This document shows positions 39,941 to 51,871 of a DNA stretch of 64,000 nt, one piece after another. The translations under genes were made by a program, and so were the position numbers. Source of the DNA: Coriolopsis trogii (Eukaryota; Basidiomycota; Agaricomycetes; Polyporales; Polyporaceae); the NCBI GenBank assembly GCA_020543525.1, contig JAHYIO010000031.1, positions 1,984,001 through 2,048,000 on the forward strand. The letters are read 5' to 3'. The stretch's first letter is position 1. Each line of letters begins with the position of its first letter. The notes beneath the pieces were generated by a model. It had not been told where the DNA came from, made no database searches, and saw only the letters and a list, made by a program, of their open reading frames with translations.

Positions 39941-41192
39941 CTCCTTGGACAACCAACAGTTGACGGCGTACGTTGAGCTGCACCCGAGCGAGCGGATCGC
40001 GTCGCGAATCGGCACACGCGGTGTTGAATCGGGGACGAAGATCTGGGCGGGAGGGAGGGATGGATGGATGCTGTAGTCATTCTCCGTAGGTGGAATTGCA
40101 ACTGCGCAGGCGCTGTCTCCATGTATCCGTGAGGGCGTCGACAACGGTCGTGATGACAGTCGTGAACGTGTCGACGTTTGAGGCAGGATACCGAGCAGGT
40201 CGAGAGAACAAATCCTTCCTATTGGCGACGTCTGGGCTGGCAAAAAAAACATGCACGAGACTGCGAGACAGCAGAGGCCAGGCCTACCCATTCACGATAT
40301 GGGCTTCGTGGCATTCGCGAGGCGTGGCAGAGACGATGAGAGGAAATGGCTGTGTGCGCGATTGACGCGGGAAGCTGGCCTGACGCAATAGGCGCTAAAT
40401 TCATTGTGGATGATGTGGCCAATCTAAGATCGAGGATGTTGTCTCTCGACGGCCTTGCTCATCAGTGGATCAGTGAAAGCAATACGACGGTCACCTGATG
40501 GCGAGTTGGTCCATTCGTCGCGTCGTTGTGCGCGTCGAGGACTTGCGGACTTCTCCCACATCGACAGGGCACCATCCACGCGGGAGCCATGATCGCCCAG
40601 GCAGTCGCGAAGGTTAACCTCGGATGTCAATCCCCCTTCGATCCCAGCATACTGTTCACACTCACAAGCCCAAGGCGACGGCCTGTGGGCGGAGCAGTAG
40701 GTAGGGCAACCCCAAGCGGGGCGCACATCCGTTATTCCTCCCATCTTGTTCGACCGTCGACCCCCCGCTGAGCAGCAGAAGCGCAATGGCACTGTAAGTG
40801 ACAACCGCGTGAACAGCGGGGATGGTCTTTCTCAGGAAGATGTCCTTCGAATCCATCGGACTACTGCGGTGTAAGTCGGGACGGTCTGTGACGCAAAGCA
40901 AAAGGATCAACAGACGCAGCAGACTACGATCCGGGGACTCGAACGACTCCGACGAGGAGCAATGCGGCCCTCAAGCACATGTGAAACAGAGATGTCGGAG
41001 GCTGCTATGACAATGCTAAAGCCGAACACATCCACCTCTGCATGAGGCAAGGGGATGAGCTAAGCGGTGCATCTGCTGAGATAGTGTAAGGCAAGACATG
41101 TGGATGTAATAGGTTCAAGCAATGCCGGACGGCTGAGGACATAAAACTCGATCGCGACACTCGAGATCTTGAGAGTCGAGACGCGGTACCAG
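39941..41192. other. Intergenic region
   Basis: About 1.25 kb between the C2H2 promoter and the BolA 3' end. Short conflicting frames only; no gene or RNA supported. Confidence 0.4.
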
Positions 41193-41852
41193 CTATTGCG
41201 GCGCGGGTTGAGCCTCGGTGGGAGTCTTCGTCTTGAGAGACAGAGCGTGTAAGCCCGCGGCGAACTCGTCCGAAAGCGCGGCGTAGATCATTCGGTGCCG
41301 CTGCATGGTGTTCTGGGTCGAGGGGCAAGGAACGCGACCGCAACAAGTCGTCAGTGCGACAGAAGGAAAGGACCTGGATTCGTGTAGGTTACCTTCCCCT
41401 GGAACTGGTCTGATACGACGTGCACTGTGAAATCTGCACATACAGATTCACTCAGTGGGTGCGGAGCGCCTATGATGCATACGGGCTTATAGTGAGTGAC
41501 GAACGTACGTGTCTCTCCGTTGCCGCCTCCAGAAGCTCTCATGGGAGCATGATGTCTATGTTGCCACGAATCATTTGTTATATCAAGCTGTGACGGTTTG
41601 AGGAGCTCCGTAAGCTGTGCCGGGTGCGTCGTAGTTGGATTGGGTGGTGGGACGCCATGGGTTGGATATGGGTATAGGAACACACGGGTCAACACGGGAA
41701 TGGCTGCATACCTTGGCCCTAATAGCCTGCTCTACAGGACCCGGGGAGGCTGCCCTGGCATCAGAGGTTGCGGTGGACATGGTCGCTATGATGTTGGCTC
41801 TGAATGGACGGTTTCGAACGAGAGCGATGGCCAATCGCGGGGAGACCAGCAT
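41193..41852 (-). CDS. BolA-like protein, probably mitochondrial
   Basis: BolA proteins act with monothiol glutaredoxins in iron-sulfur cluster delivery. Four exons in phase (41852-41712, 41614-41509, 41433-41393, 41312-41193) give 135 residues. The N-terminus (MLVSPRLAIALVRNRPFR) is basic and hydrophobic without acidic residues, as in a mitochondrial presequence. The BolA fold follows: VEQAIRAKLTELLKPSQLDI, then SWQHRHHAPM, HFTVHVVSDQFQGK, and QRHRMIYAALSDEF with the invariant His before the last helix. The end is HALSLKTKTPTEAQ. This combination fits the mitochondrial BolA1 group better than the cytosolic Fra2/BolA2 type. Frames upstream use TTG, so the start is the ATG at 41850-41852. Confidence 0.9.
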
Positions 41853-44389
41853 CAAGACCGGAAGCCAATGTTTGTTTAGATTCAACAGCCGGTTGTTGTG
41901 TACCTGTAAGAAAAGCCGTGCAGAGTCCTGGCGAGGATGGAGATTCAGAAGCAGGCTGTTCCTAACAACTCGAACGGTGCTGCCTCAATTCCCGTAGACG
42001 CCTGCTTCCTCTTCGGGCGGCTGTAGCCTTATACGTACTCGAGAGTGGTCCAACCAACCTGAATTCGTACCTCTTCCTCATTCAGACCATCTTCGCGGCC
42101 TTGGCAGACCGCACTCGCACAGGATACCGGCTCTGTGATGTCAATACCGTCGTTGCCTGCGGGATCGACGCGTCCAATGTATCGCTGGAATACTTTTTTC
42201 GCGACGCGTCGCTGTTCCGTTCGCACATTCCACTGGCCGACTGCGAGGTCCTGCGACGACCTCAAGCGCTCGAAGCTTTGACTATTATGATGGTGAGCAG
42301 GACGACGATTGGGTAAATCCATTGCGTTTTGATTTTTGAAGTGTTTCAGCTCCGTAAACTCGACACAGCATCTACGCATTCATCACCGACTATCATATTG
42401 AGCGCGTTCGAGGTCCTGCATGGTGGCAAGCTACACCAAGCCACTACTGAGTGGTATCTTGCACAGGGTGTCCCGGCTCACGAGGTATAACAGTGGTATA
42501 CCTCTGAAGAAAGGAGTCCTCAGAAAGAAAATGGTGCGTTCCACGCCAAGCCAGTTGCCGACGACTTAGGAGCATAACATGTATGGTCAACAACAATGTT
42601 GGGAGCATGTTATGTTGTTGGGGAAACGCGAATTGTGATGTTTTCCTTACAGCACTGCTCGCCATTGACTCCCCCTCAGTGATTGTCAGGCCGCAGTGGT
42701 GCCAGCGGACCGCAGCAGGGGTCAGCATCCAACAGAAACGTGCTTGTAGGGGAAACTCGTCAGCCAAGCTGTGTATTTCTCTTGAACAGATTTCGTCCGT
42801 AGTAGACGAGGAGCCCGGCGCTGTCCAACGGTATTTGATACCTTGTTTCTTCGTTCTTATCACTCACGCTATATATCCCACCCGGGTCAACGGTATCGGG
42901 CGAACAGGACAATTATTGCTGTATGACAGATGCACTACAATGAGCACACCGAAGTCGCAAACAGAGGCGTCATAGTCAAGTTCGATGCACTCGCAGCGGA
43001 GTGAGTAGAGCTAGAGCATGTCGACTGTGTTCCAATGGATGCAATAATGACTGCAAGACGTTCTCGTGTCGCCTCCACCGTCAAGATAAGACCGTGATCG
43101 TTCCGCAGACGTCTCACGTTGACTTTGGTGCGTTCCACAACCTTTCACCTGTCATATGTTGTGGTTCTTCGGGCAGCTAAATCCCTGACATATCCGCAAC
43201 AGATTCTGGACGAATCCAGGGCTCATTGCACCAGTCTAAAAGTGGATTGTCCATTGCTGTCACGGCTATACGACGACCAACCTGCGTAAACACAGTGCAG
43301 CCGACCAAGTTCTGTTGCCACCGAAAAGCTGTAAGCTGAGTAGGTTTGTACATGTGAAGGCCGCTGTTACGCTGCCCCGTGGCTCGAATAGGTTCCAAAT
43401 TTCCTGGATGCGACTCCTCCTAAATGAACGCACAACCTGTGCTTTCGCGCTCGAGCTTCCGACAGAGTGGAGGCGCTGCGATGTAGAAGTCTGTTCAGTA
43501 CTCGATGTGATGCGCACGCTGTGTAACGCTTCTCCACTGTCCGACTTGCATCGGGAGACAGCCGTGTCTAGGCGACTGACAGTGACAGTGGCTGACGTTC
43601 CCCTGGACACTCTTCCCATGAATTGCTTCGCTGCGTTCATGGTTCCTTCGTCTCTAACCTGCGCGGATGAACTCTTGAGCGAGATCAAACGTTTCCGCAA
43701 AACCGGATTTGGTGAGGCTCTACGTCAGTGCATTTACATAGCCAAGGTCATTACCTGAACTCTTCTAGCTTTACAGAACATGGACCGCTCGCTAAGTGTG
43801 GTTTATGATGTTATACAGGGCATTGGCCTGTGTTGGTTCGACCTTCACGCGGTGGACCCGGCCCGGAGGACTCGGAGGGCTGCGATCTAGATATGCATCT
43901 AAGGAAAGCTTCTGCGACTTCCATCGACGCGGCCAAATTGGGGGCCGCACCGCCGCGTAACCAACTGTAACCGACCGCAGCCGGTATGCGAAAAGCGTAT
44001 GATGTTATCACGCGTATATGTATTGTTCTCGCTCTGTTTCTGCGCACTGACTATCATCTCGTTTTACTTCACACTGCTCACGCCATCAGAGTCAGGACTC
44101 TCAGGCACAATGACAGAGGAAGCTCCGAAACACCTTCCCGATGGAGATGTGGGTTCGTGCTTTTCTATATGGACCATGGCATGCTACTGGCCGCAATGTT
44201 TGACACATTCGTTACGGTGACCAGGGCACGCGCGAGCGACGTGTACGCTGGCCGCCCGCTTTGTGTAGCTACGGCCAGTCACGATCACGTTCTTCGCCGC
44301 TACCAGAAATCGCCCGTGAATTCCAATAGGGTCCTAGCCGACGCCACGTCTTTGAGCGGTATCAGGCAAGTGGACCTACCGGGTTCTCC
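41853..44389. other. Long region without a supported intact gene
   Basis: About 2.5 kb. Frames are short and broken on both strands. A stretch near 42045-42315 reads YLFLIQTIFAAL and later SLEYFFRDASLFRSH but cannot be extended or matched. The 3' part may hold unrecognised 5' remains of the glycosyltransferase pseudogene that follows. Confidence 0.35.
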
Positions 44390-46240
44390 GCATTGGGTTT
44401 CTGTCTGGCAGCTCATTGCTGTCAAATGTACAGGCTCATCGGTCTGGAGGCGGCCAAGAATCCCCGTGATATGGGGGCGTCCCAGAGAGCCTTTGGTGGA
44501 GCTTGGATCAGACCGTTCGACGCTCAGCCCCCCGTTTGCGCAAAGACAGGCATAACATGCGAGCCCGCAGCCGTACGCCCCACGGCTACGATCATACACG
44601 TCAGTTGACTTCACCTCACCCTTCGGGCGTGCGGAGTTAACCTATGATTAGTCTGTTTGGTCCTTCCTGTACGTTGCCTTTCAAGCTACAATGTTCCTGT
44701 CAAGGTCTACGCGTGGCTTCTTTCGTGCTCAGCCGTGGTCGTCAATCTCTTCGAAGAAGATCCGGAGTCCAAAGCTACAGAGGAAGCCACCCGCAGAGGC
44801 ATACCGTTTGAGACCGCTGCATGGGAAATATATCGCTGACTTATAGTGACCCTCACGAAAGCCGTTACAGCGGATAGGCAAGATGTCCAACAAGGTGAAG
44901 CGTACACCACTCACCCCTCCGTTTTACGACTACGAACACCATCCACAAAGCATGAGTTGTTATTCGTCACAATATCCCAACTGCAAAGTCAGAACACGCC
45001 GCCACTCAGTTTCGACTCGAACCCGCTTTGTCCGCCAATGTGCTTGTGAAGGCCACCAGGTAAGCACATCGAGATTCGACCTGTTGTCTGTCGACATGCT
45101 CATGGCACACCCAAATATCAACAGGTTCTTGCTCGAAGCGGTTGGAATGGTCACGTTCGACTCCGTAGACTTCTTCCCGGAGGCGACTCGCGCCGTCCGC
45201 GCTTGGTTCGCCGAGTCCTATCGCTAGGCATATTACGCAGGTTCTCTGATCCCCAGAGATACGGGCGCGATACAGGCAAGTTGGCCAACGAACTCCGCCA
45301 GCGGCCACAATCGGAGAAGGTGCTCACCTGCGTGGACTAGAAGCTCTCGTCGCACGGAGAAAGATCCGTCATCTACGTATGTCTGATTCAGACTGGTTAG
45401 ATGTTGATGTTGACGGCTGTTTGGCTATTTGGGTTCTGTAGGTGTCTTTCGGATTTCTGTTCTGGCCGACAGATCCTGCGAAGCTCTGGGCGGTGCTTGA
45501 TGTCATCATGGAGAAGGGTGTTCCTTTCGTGCGTTCTGCAATCTCATCATCGCGATGTCGAAGCTACGATTTGACCGTCGGACTGTGTGTGTCTAGGTTA
45601 TGAGCTGCGCCGCAGTCTTCTTTGTTCAGCCTCCACCAGAAGTCAAGGGAATGCTGGACGCCTATGGCAATGTTCTCATGGCGGAATGGGTGCCCCAACA
45701 ATCACTCCTAGAGCACCCGGTTAGTGACAACTCCGTCATATCAGACCTACACCAGAATGTCAGGACTTCGACAACGACGGGTCGTTTATAGTGCATTGAT
45801 GGGCCACGGGCTGGTTCCACTCCCACGGAGGTTTGAACGGTACTATAGAGACAATCAGGGCCGGCATCCCCATGTAAGTGATGCTCTGTCCACCCTCGTC
45901 CACCGTCACCTCACAGCATTGTCAAGTCTATCGACGCCGACCAGCCCATGGTACGAGTCAACCTATCGGAGAACCTCGATGTTGCCTAGGAGCTCATCGA
46001 GGTGTGTAACGGCCATGGGTTGAGTCCGATCTATCGGAACGACAGGAAGCCAATTGGAACTATCAAGGCAGTCAATAACGAGATGCACGACGTCCTAAAT
46101 CATGCGCAGGGAGAGGACGGGGCGAGGATGCGTGCGAGGCTTCAGGTCCTGCGGAAGACGTTCGAGGCTGCGTGGTCCGAAGATGGCGTGGTAAGGACGT
46201 GAGGTGTTGGCCTTCCTGGGCGAGATAGTATAGGAAGTAG
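44390..46240 (+). pseudogene. UDP-glycosyltransferase pseudogene
   Basis: Remains of a fungal family-1 glycosyltransferase, which would transfer a sugar from a UDP donor to small molecules. Recognisable in order: AQPPVCAKTGITCEP (44525), NVPVKVYAWLLSC (44690), PPFYDYEHHPQS (44915), VTFDSVDFFPEATRAVRAWF (45150), AYYAGSLIPRDTGAIQ (45228), VSFGFLFWP (45441), MAEWVPQQSLLEHP (45678), the donor-site piece GWFHSHGGLNGTIE (45809), IDADQPMV (45930) and a C-terminal helix. Disabling changes include TAG at 45225 between AESYR and AYYAG, a frameshift near 45275, TAG at 45338 in VD*KLSS, no in-frame acceptor before GWFHSHGG, and TAG at 45987 in LDVA*ELIEV. Exon order and intron sites are kept, so it decayed in place and is not a retrocopy. 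Confidence 0.8.
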
Positions 46241-47086
46241 AGGACTCCCCAAACTCTGTATCCTGCGCGCACATGGGATTTTTGCGTCGCTGAACATCAT
46301 ACCACTCGATACTGACGATCTCAACTCAGTCTATCCTTCCGTCAATTGCAATCTCAATGCTGTGCCAGCGAATCTCTCAGTATCAAGCTCTCGCCGCAGG
46401 CAGCGCTCGAGTCTCGACATTTCGGATGTACTACGCCCGTTCTCATAAGGGGGGGTAAACGATGCGAGTTTGAATCCAACACCCATGGTGTATAGTAGTC
46501 GAACAATGCGACATGAACTTGGCCCATATGTAAGTCAATTATTCAGGTCGGAGGCATACTAAGCGCATTTTATTTACACAGCTCTCACATTACCAAGCTG
46601 CTTTCGATATATGTCGTCAGGGACCGTGCGTTGATCTGGGGACAATTCGAGCACGTTGATGCCCTACCACTAGAGGAACCTCCGCGACATTCCAATGCCC
46701 ATCCTTTCCCCCGCTGTATACGGCGATCCATCCCGGTGCGTTGACGTATACTTGTATGCAGTGTCCGCCTAGCGTGAGCTCAACCACGTAGGGCGATCGA
46801 CCAGTCGCGATTATGATACTCCATCTATTTGCAATTCAGGGCACTTCGACTCTATAAAGCCTCCGAGGCTGGATTCACTTAATAGCCAATCACGGGTGCA
46901 CCCGCCTGCGCGCGTCACGTAATGGGGCGTACTCTCAATGCCCGCACCGGTTGAGTACTAGTGTGCCCATGGCGAACCCCGAGTCGAATTTCCGCTTGCC
47001 AATCGGAAGTCAAGTGGCGAGGGCGGGTCTAGTAGGGCGGGTCAATGCAAATAAGGCCCCCTCCCCTCTGCTTTCCACCTTCAACT
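46241..47086. other. Intergenic region
   Basis: About 0.85 kb, A/T-richer than its surroundings and without open frames of note. Presumably the promoter of the DUF6533 gene. Confidence 0.4.
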
Positions 47087-48872
47087 ATGTCAAGCGATCC
47101 CGCTGTCGCTGAACTCATCGCACAATACGACTCGCTGTATGTCAGATTGCTCCTTGCTCCCAGATGAGAGGTATAGAATTCCAATACTGAACTATACATA
47201 GCCGCTTTTCGCTATATTGCAGCTATGCGACTTTCAGTGTGTTTATTGTCAATGTTTTAACTGGTATATGCTAATGGTGGTCAACATGAACAGCATATAT
47301 TTCCTACGACTGGGTCCTGACCCTCGGCGACGAGATCGAGCTGTTCTGGAAGCGCAAGCTGACTGCGGCATCGGTGCTGTACTTCAACATACGGTACCTC
47401 GTCATCATCTTCTGGATTATGGGCTACCCCACGACAGATCTACATGGAGCAGTACGTCCTATGTCCGCCAAGAGGCAGATGATATGATATAATCTGACCT
47501 AATTCTCAGAGGTATGTGCCTTCCCCGATCTCTTCGGAGGCAGGAGCCTCAGCCTTTCATGCCGCCTTGGAACTTCTGTCAGCTGTCAGGCGTACATGTA
47601 CACTCTCTTCGCCCTCCAGCTCTTGATCTACATTTTCCCCGCTGGTAAGTGGCACGTTCAGATGGTTGCTTGGCTTCTTGACTGATGGTAATGGGGCATG
47701 GCAGCGTTCTCTGCGTTACGAGTCTATGCACTCACCGGAAAGAATTTACTCTTATCCCTCATTGTGCTTTTCTTGGCCCTGGGACCAGTGTACGCCAATT
47801 CGGTAAGGGCCTAGCGAAGGTATACCTTAGGATCCTCTCGCCTAAACTGCTTTCTCTTGGACAGATTCATTACCACTGGCAAAAGCCAGCATACGTCGAC
47901 GATTTCGGATGCGTTGTCATAGATGACGCCAATCATTACATGGGAGTGGTGTACGTCCCCTGGACTCTCCGACTAGTTGAGTACTGACAGATCCCCCATA
48001 TAGCTGTAAGTCATGCTCAATGCTCATGTCCGATTGTCTGACTGATAGGCTGCTGATGGACAATGCGAAGTTACTGGCATCTCTCGCGGTCTACTTTCTG
48101 CTGCAGACCTTCTCGTGATCGTTATCACGTGGATGAAGACATCGTATGTGGCAACGCGCATAGAGGGTAGCGTTGGTCCTTCTATCGCGAAGGCTCTCCT
48201 GCAAAGCGGTATGTCGTTTCATTATGAGCAGAAGCCCAACTCCTTGACGTCCTACTCACAATACGTACTTCTTTACAGGCATCATCTATTTCATGTGTGT
48301 CCGAGTTCGCAGATCCCACCATTGACCCCAATGTGCTTAACCTGTACTATGCCCACATCCATGCAGCCCGCTTTTCATCCTCAACCTCCTTCACACTATC
48401 CTCACAGAGACAGGCGCCGAGCAGTTCCTCCGACACTCAAGCGTCATATCCATCTTCATTGATCCGTGAGTATGCTTATGGCTCCGATATCTCCTCTCTG
48501 CCAGTCGTAGTACGCCATTGACCGGCCCTACCCTCCAGCGTGACATCCGTGCTCGCATGCCGTTTCCTCATGAGCCTCCGCAGTGTCGAGGCGGACCGCA
48601 GCTCGACTGCCTCTAGGGCTGATATGCAACCTAAGTCAACCATGCGCTTCACCCCCCGTTCCGAGACGGCGGCGACCACCGCAAGCACTCAAACCCTTTC
48701 GCCATTCATCTCTACACTTGGGGAACTGGTCGATATCGGTGCCCCCGACGGTGGAAAAGAATATGACCGTCATGGTGACGACACTGAAGATAATCACGAG
48801 TGGATGCCATTATCGGAGCCCTCGACATCGCGGCCAACAGCCACTCAGCCAGCGCTGGCGGGGAGCTCGTAA
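47087..48872 (+). CDS. DUF6533-type multipass membrane protein
   Basis: A family of fungal integral membrane proteins with about seven helices and unknown role. It starts MSSDPAVAELIAQYDS. Early exons 47087-47136, 47202-47236 and 47294-47451 join in phase and give the family signature ISYDWVLTLGDEIELFWKRK, followed by a helix LYFNIRYLVIIFWI. Further exons encode FALQLLIYIFPAAFSALRVY, LLLSLIVLFLALGPVYANS, SRGLLSAADLLVIVITWMKT and FILNLLHTILTETGAEQFL. The soluble tail begins VTSVLACRFLMSLRSVE and ends ATQPALAGSS. The exon between about 47515 and 47575 is not resolved, so one join is open. The protein seems intact otherwise. Confidence 0.78.
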
Positions 48873-49031
48873 CGTTCTCCAGACAATGTGTCACTGGGAA
48901 TCCTAGCCCAATGTATAACATATCCATCCTCTATTCTCGGGTTCATGATCCGTGCACTGCGCATGGTATCGTACGACTCCACTCTGAGCCTCCGAAGTTG
49001 CGCCAGACCTCCGGGCTGCTCATGATGACTC

Positions 49032-51168
49032 TTATAATCCCGCAAGCTTCAATAGTTTGTCGAAAGTGATCGTACCCAGCCCAGTGGCCTATATGCGATG
49101 TCAGAACGTTCGCACTAAGGACCAGTAAGAAAGTGAAACGCACAGGGTCCCATCCCGGTACCGCATCGAAACCCCGAAGGGGGTCGTCTTCCGTACACTT
49201 GATCGAGCTGTTCCCTGCTACAATGTCCATGATCGCGGCAACGCCCTGCTCCGAGTACAGCAGCGGATTCAGCCATCCGAGCGGCGGTTTTCCAGCAGAC
49301 CGCAACCTGTCGTTGACGAGTGCAACCATGCTCGCGATGACGGGGCTAGCGGCGCTCGTTCCCCCAGTGACCCACCAGATGCTTTCATACACTTTGTACC
49401 CATCCGCGAGGGCGGAGATGTCCGGGAAGCCGCGCCCTGAGGCGTTGTACCGCCCCGCGTTCTGAGGGTCAGCGCCATGCTTCGAAAGGTAGGCGGACAC
49501 AGCCGACTGCTGGTATTCGGGGGTCGGGAAGTAGTTGGTGAAGCCGCCTGAGGATCCGGACCAGGCAATCTGAGTGTCGTAGTTGATCGTGCCGCCGACA
49601 GACGTCACGCTTCGGGTGACATGTGAGATAGATGCCGACCTCAATGGGGACGAAAAGTAGGGTGACACGCACTAAGGACAGTTGGACGGGAACGTGGCCA
49701 GGAAGTTGGTCTTGTTGTCCGCGGCACAACCGGGGCCGTTGTCTAGGGATGCGACGAGGAAGCTGACTCCACGTGCTCCGAGCTGAGCGTATGCCTGGCA
49801 GATCCGCCTGGTCCAGGGATCAGGTATGGGCTTACTGATGAAGAGTGCCATATGGACCTACTCAGTGACTGGCTGCGACAAAGCGGTTTCTTGGTATGCG
49901 CCCCAACTCGTAGTCATGACCTGGGGAGGATTATCTAGTGCCAAGAGGTAGTTGGCCTCGTCAAGCCATCCCATGTATTCAGGTCCGTCTTGCCATCTGT
50001 CCCCCACGAAATAGTAGACGATAGGCACCCCGGTAGCAATACCCAAGGTGTATTGGATATCGAGATTCTACACCATCTCATCAGCGCTGGTGAAATGCAG
50101 TGGAATAAGGATGGAAGGGACGCACTCCCTCAGTAACGGATGGTGCATTCTGATCGTTCGAACCACCATCGATCCCGACGGTAGTAAAGTTCGTCTCAGG
50201 ATCCATATCCGGCCGGAGGGCCTTGAGCCAGTACTGAAACGCCAAGGTGACCGTCGGATTCTGCACGCTATGACACAGCGGTAGTACTAGCCACATACCT
50301 CAAGCCAGGAGTAGCCTGCCGAGCCGCCGTGGCGGCCGGTAACTCCTAGGAAGTTGTCCGTGTTAACGGCGGGCTCGGTCGGGATCCCATAGACGTATTG
50401 CAGGCAGGCGGGTGTGGTACCGTTGTTGCAAGCTTCGGGGACGTTGTCTCGCTTCACCATGTCGTTGGCGGCGGCAGGACGCTTGACTGCTACACCAGAG
50501 ACACGTGCCGTCGGATCAGCAAAGCTGCCCAAGGTGCATCGTTGTTAGGAGGCTCGGAGCATGTCAGAAATTCTGGCAGAGCTTACGAGACTGTAGGATG
50601 AACGAAGTCGACATGGCCCTGTAGTGCCGCCGGAAGAGCGTACGCGAGTGTGCGCACTACCTCCGTGCCAGCTCGGATATTCGAGAACTTGCTAAAGTTA
50701 GCTGAGAAGAGCGTATTCGCCTTGCTCACGGGCAGCTGGATGCTGACCCAGTCGCCTGCGGGCGATGCGGTCGTGCCCGTAAGATTATGTTCGGCCAGCC
50801 ACGCGTTGACTGCATCCACTGCTCCCGACTTCGGCGCAACGAATTGTGCAACCTAGCAGCGTACGAAACTCGTCAGAATTCATCACACATATCTAGACTA
50901 TACTGATGCATGGAGAGCGTACCTGGGCCTTGGACAGGTGGTTCCTATAGTTCGAGCTGGCAGGGTCGCTCACGTCGTAAAGCGCAGCGATGAGGCCATC
51001 CGGGTCGTTCTGGGCGAGAGCGAGGCGCAATTCCAAGGAATGTTCGGCTGGTGCGGGGCCGACGAACTTGTACGTCGGAGGGGCGGAGACGAGGGCCTCG
51101 TGGTGATGTGGCGCACCGAAGACGAAAGGAGCCAGAACTAAGCCAAAAAGACAGATTGCGAGTGTCAT
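49032..51168 (-). CDS. Sedolisin (S53) family serine-carboxyl peptidase
   Basis: Secreted acid protease, tripeptidyl-peptidase-like. Eight exons in phase (51168-50923, 50852-50587, 50524-50299, 50260-50126, 50067-49862, 49834-49673, 49609-49144, 49088-49032) give 587 residues. Signal peptide MTLAICLFGLVLAPFVFG. The pro-domain (about 20-205) contains HLSKAQVAQFVAPK and WVSIQLPVSKANTLF. Catalytic residues: Glu290 and Asp294 in TEGNLDIQY, oxyanion Asp391 in VASLDNGPG, nucleophile Ser499 in GGTSAASPVIASM. The Ca-site ending DPATGLGTITFDKLLKL is rebuilt across the last intron. An upstream ATG near 51238 is rejected because a TATAAAG box lies between the two. It probably works at low pH on extracellular protein as part of nutrient recovery. 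Confidence 0.93.
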
Positions 51169-51220
51169 GAGGGGCTCGAGTACGCACACTCAGTGAGGGA
51201 AGTGCAATCATAGTGAAGGT

Positions 51221-51227
51221 CTTTATA
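51221..51227 (-). promoter_or_regulatory. TATA box of the sedolisin gene
   Basis: TATAAAG on the minus strand, 53 bp upstream of the ATG at 51168. It argues against the in-between ATGs as start codons. Confidence 0.5.
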
Positions 51228-51871
51228 GGCATCCGCATCCTTTCGGCGAGCGGTATGTAAACAAGATGTGTCGACTCTCCTTAACATGCCATCAGTTTAC
51301 TGTCCGAGGACTGGACTGTGTATGCGCTACTCACGGCGGTGACAGATGCCCTCCGGATACGAGTCGCGTACTGATGATTTAGGAGGCTCAGCACACGGAT
51401 ATGCTTCTCAGTACAGCTAGAAGAACAGACCTGCAGGAACTTGAGCCTGTTTGCTATACTTGCATCGTATTGTCAGTGATTCGCGATGATTTGCATGCGA
51501 AGGTCGAACATGAGGATTTTGCGCTCTGTATAGGTTACTTGGAAGGTGACTGACAAGAATAAGATCATCCGAAGCGACGAAATGAGGTCATGTTGATCAT
51601 CATCGATCCAAAGTAAACAGTATCCGGGTGCAATTGACCAAAACCGCCGTGTATGTATCTCCGCTTGCTCTCCGTCTAGCACGTTCACAAAACGACGATA
51701 TCGTGAGATTGAAGCTTGCAGGGGCATGTGGAACTCGTTGATAGTCGGTCGTACAGCAACTAATGGGGCAAGAATACAACGATCCGGTAACACTGGAGCA
51801 TTGACGAACGCTGCAGAAATAGAGAGCAGTAAGGTACAGTGAGTACGAACCTAACAATACAAACGTCCATA
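51228..51871. other. Intergenic region
   Basis: About 0.64 kb between the sedolisin promoter and the SLU7 3' end. No coding pattern seen. Confidence 0.4.

Noticed and set aside
44390..46240. Functional UDP-glycosyltransferase gene
   Set aside because: Several in-frame stops, a frameshift and a missing acceptor; no exon choice I tried avoids all of them.
51169..51238. Upstream sedolisin start at 51238
   Set aside because: A TATAAAG box lies downstream of it, and the ATG at 51168 begins a clean signal peptide.
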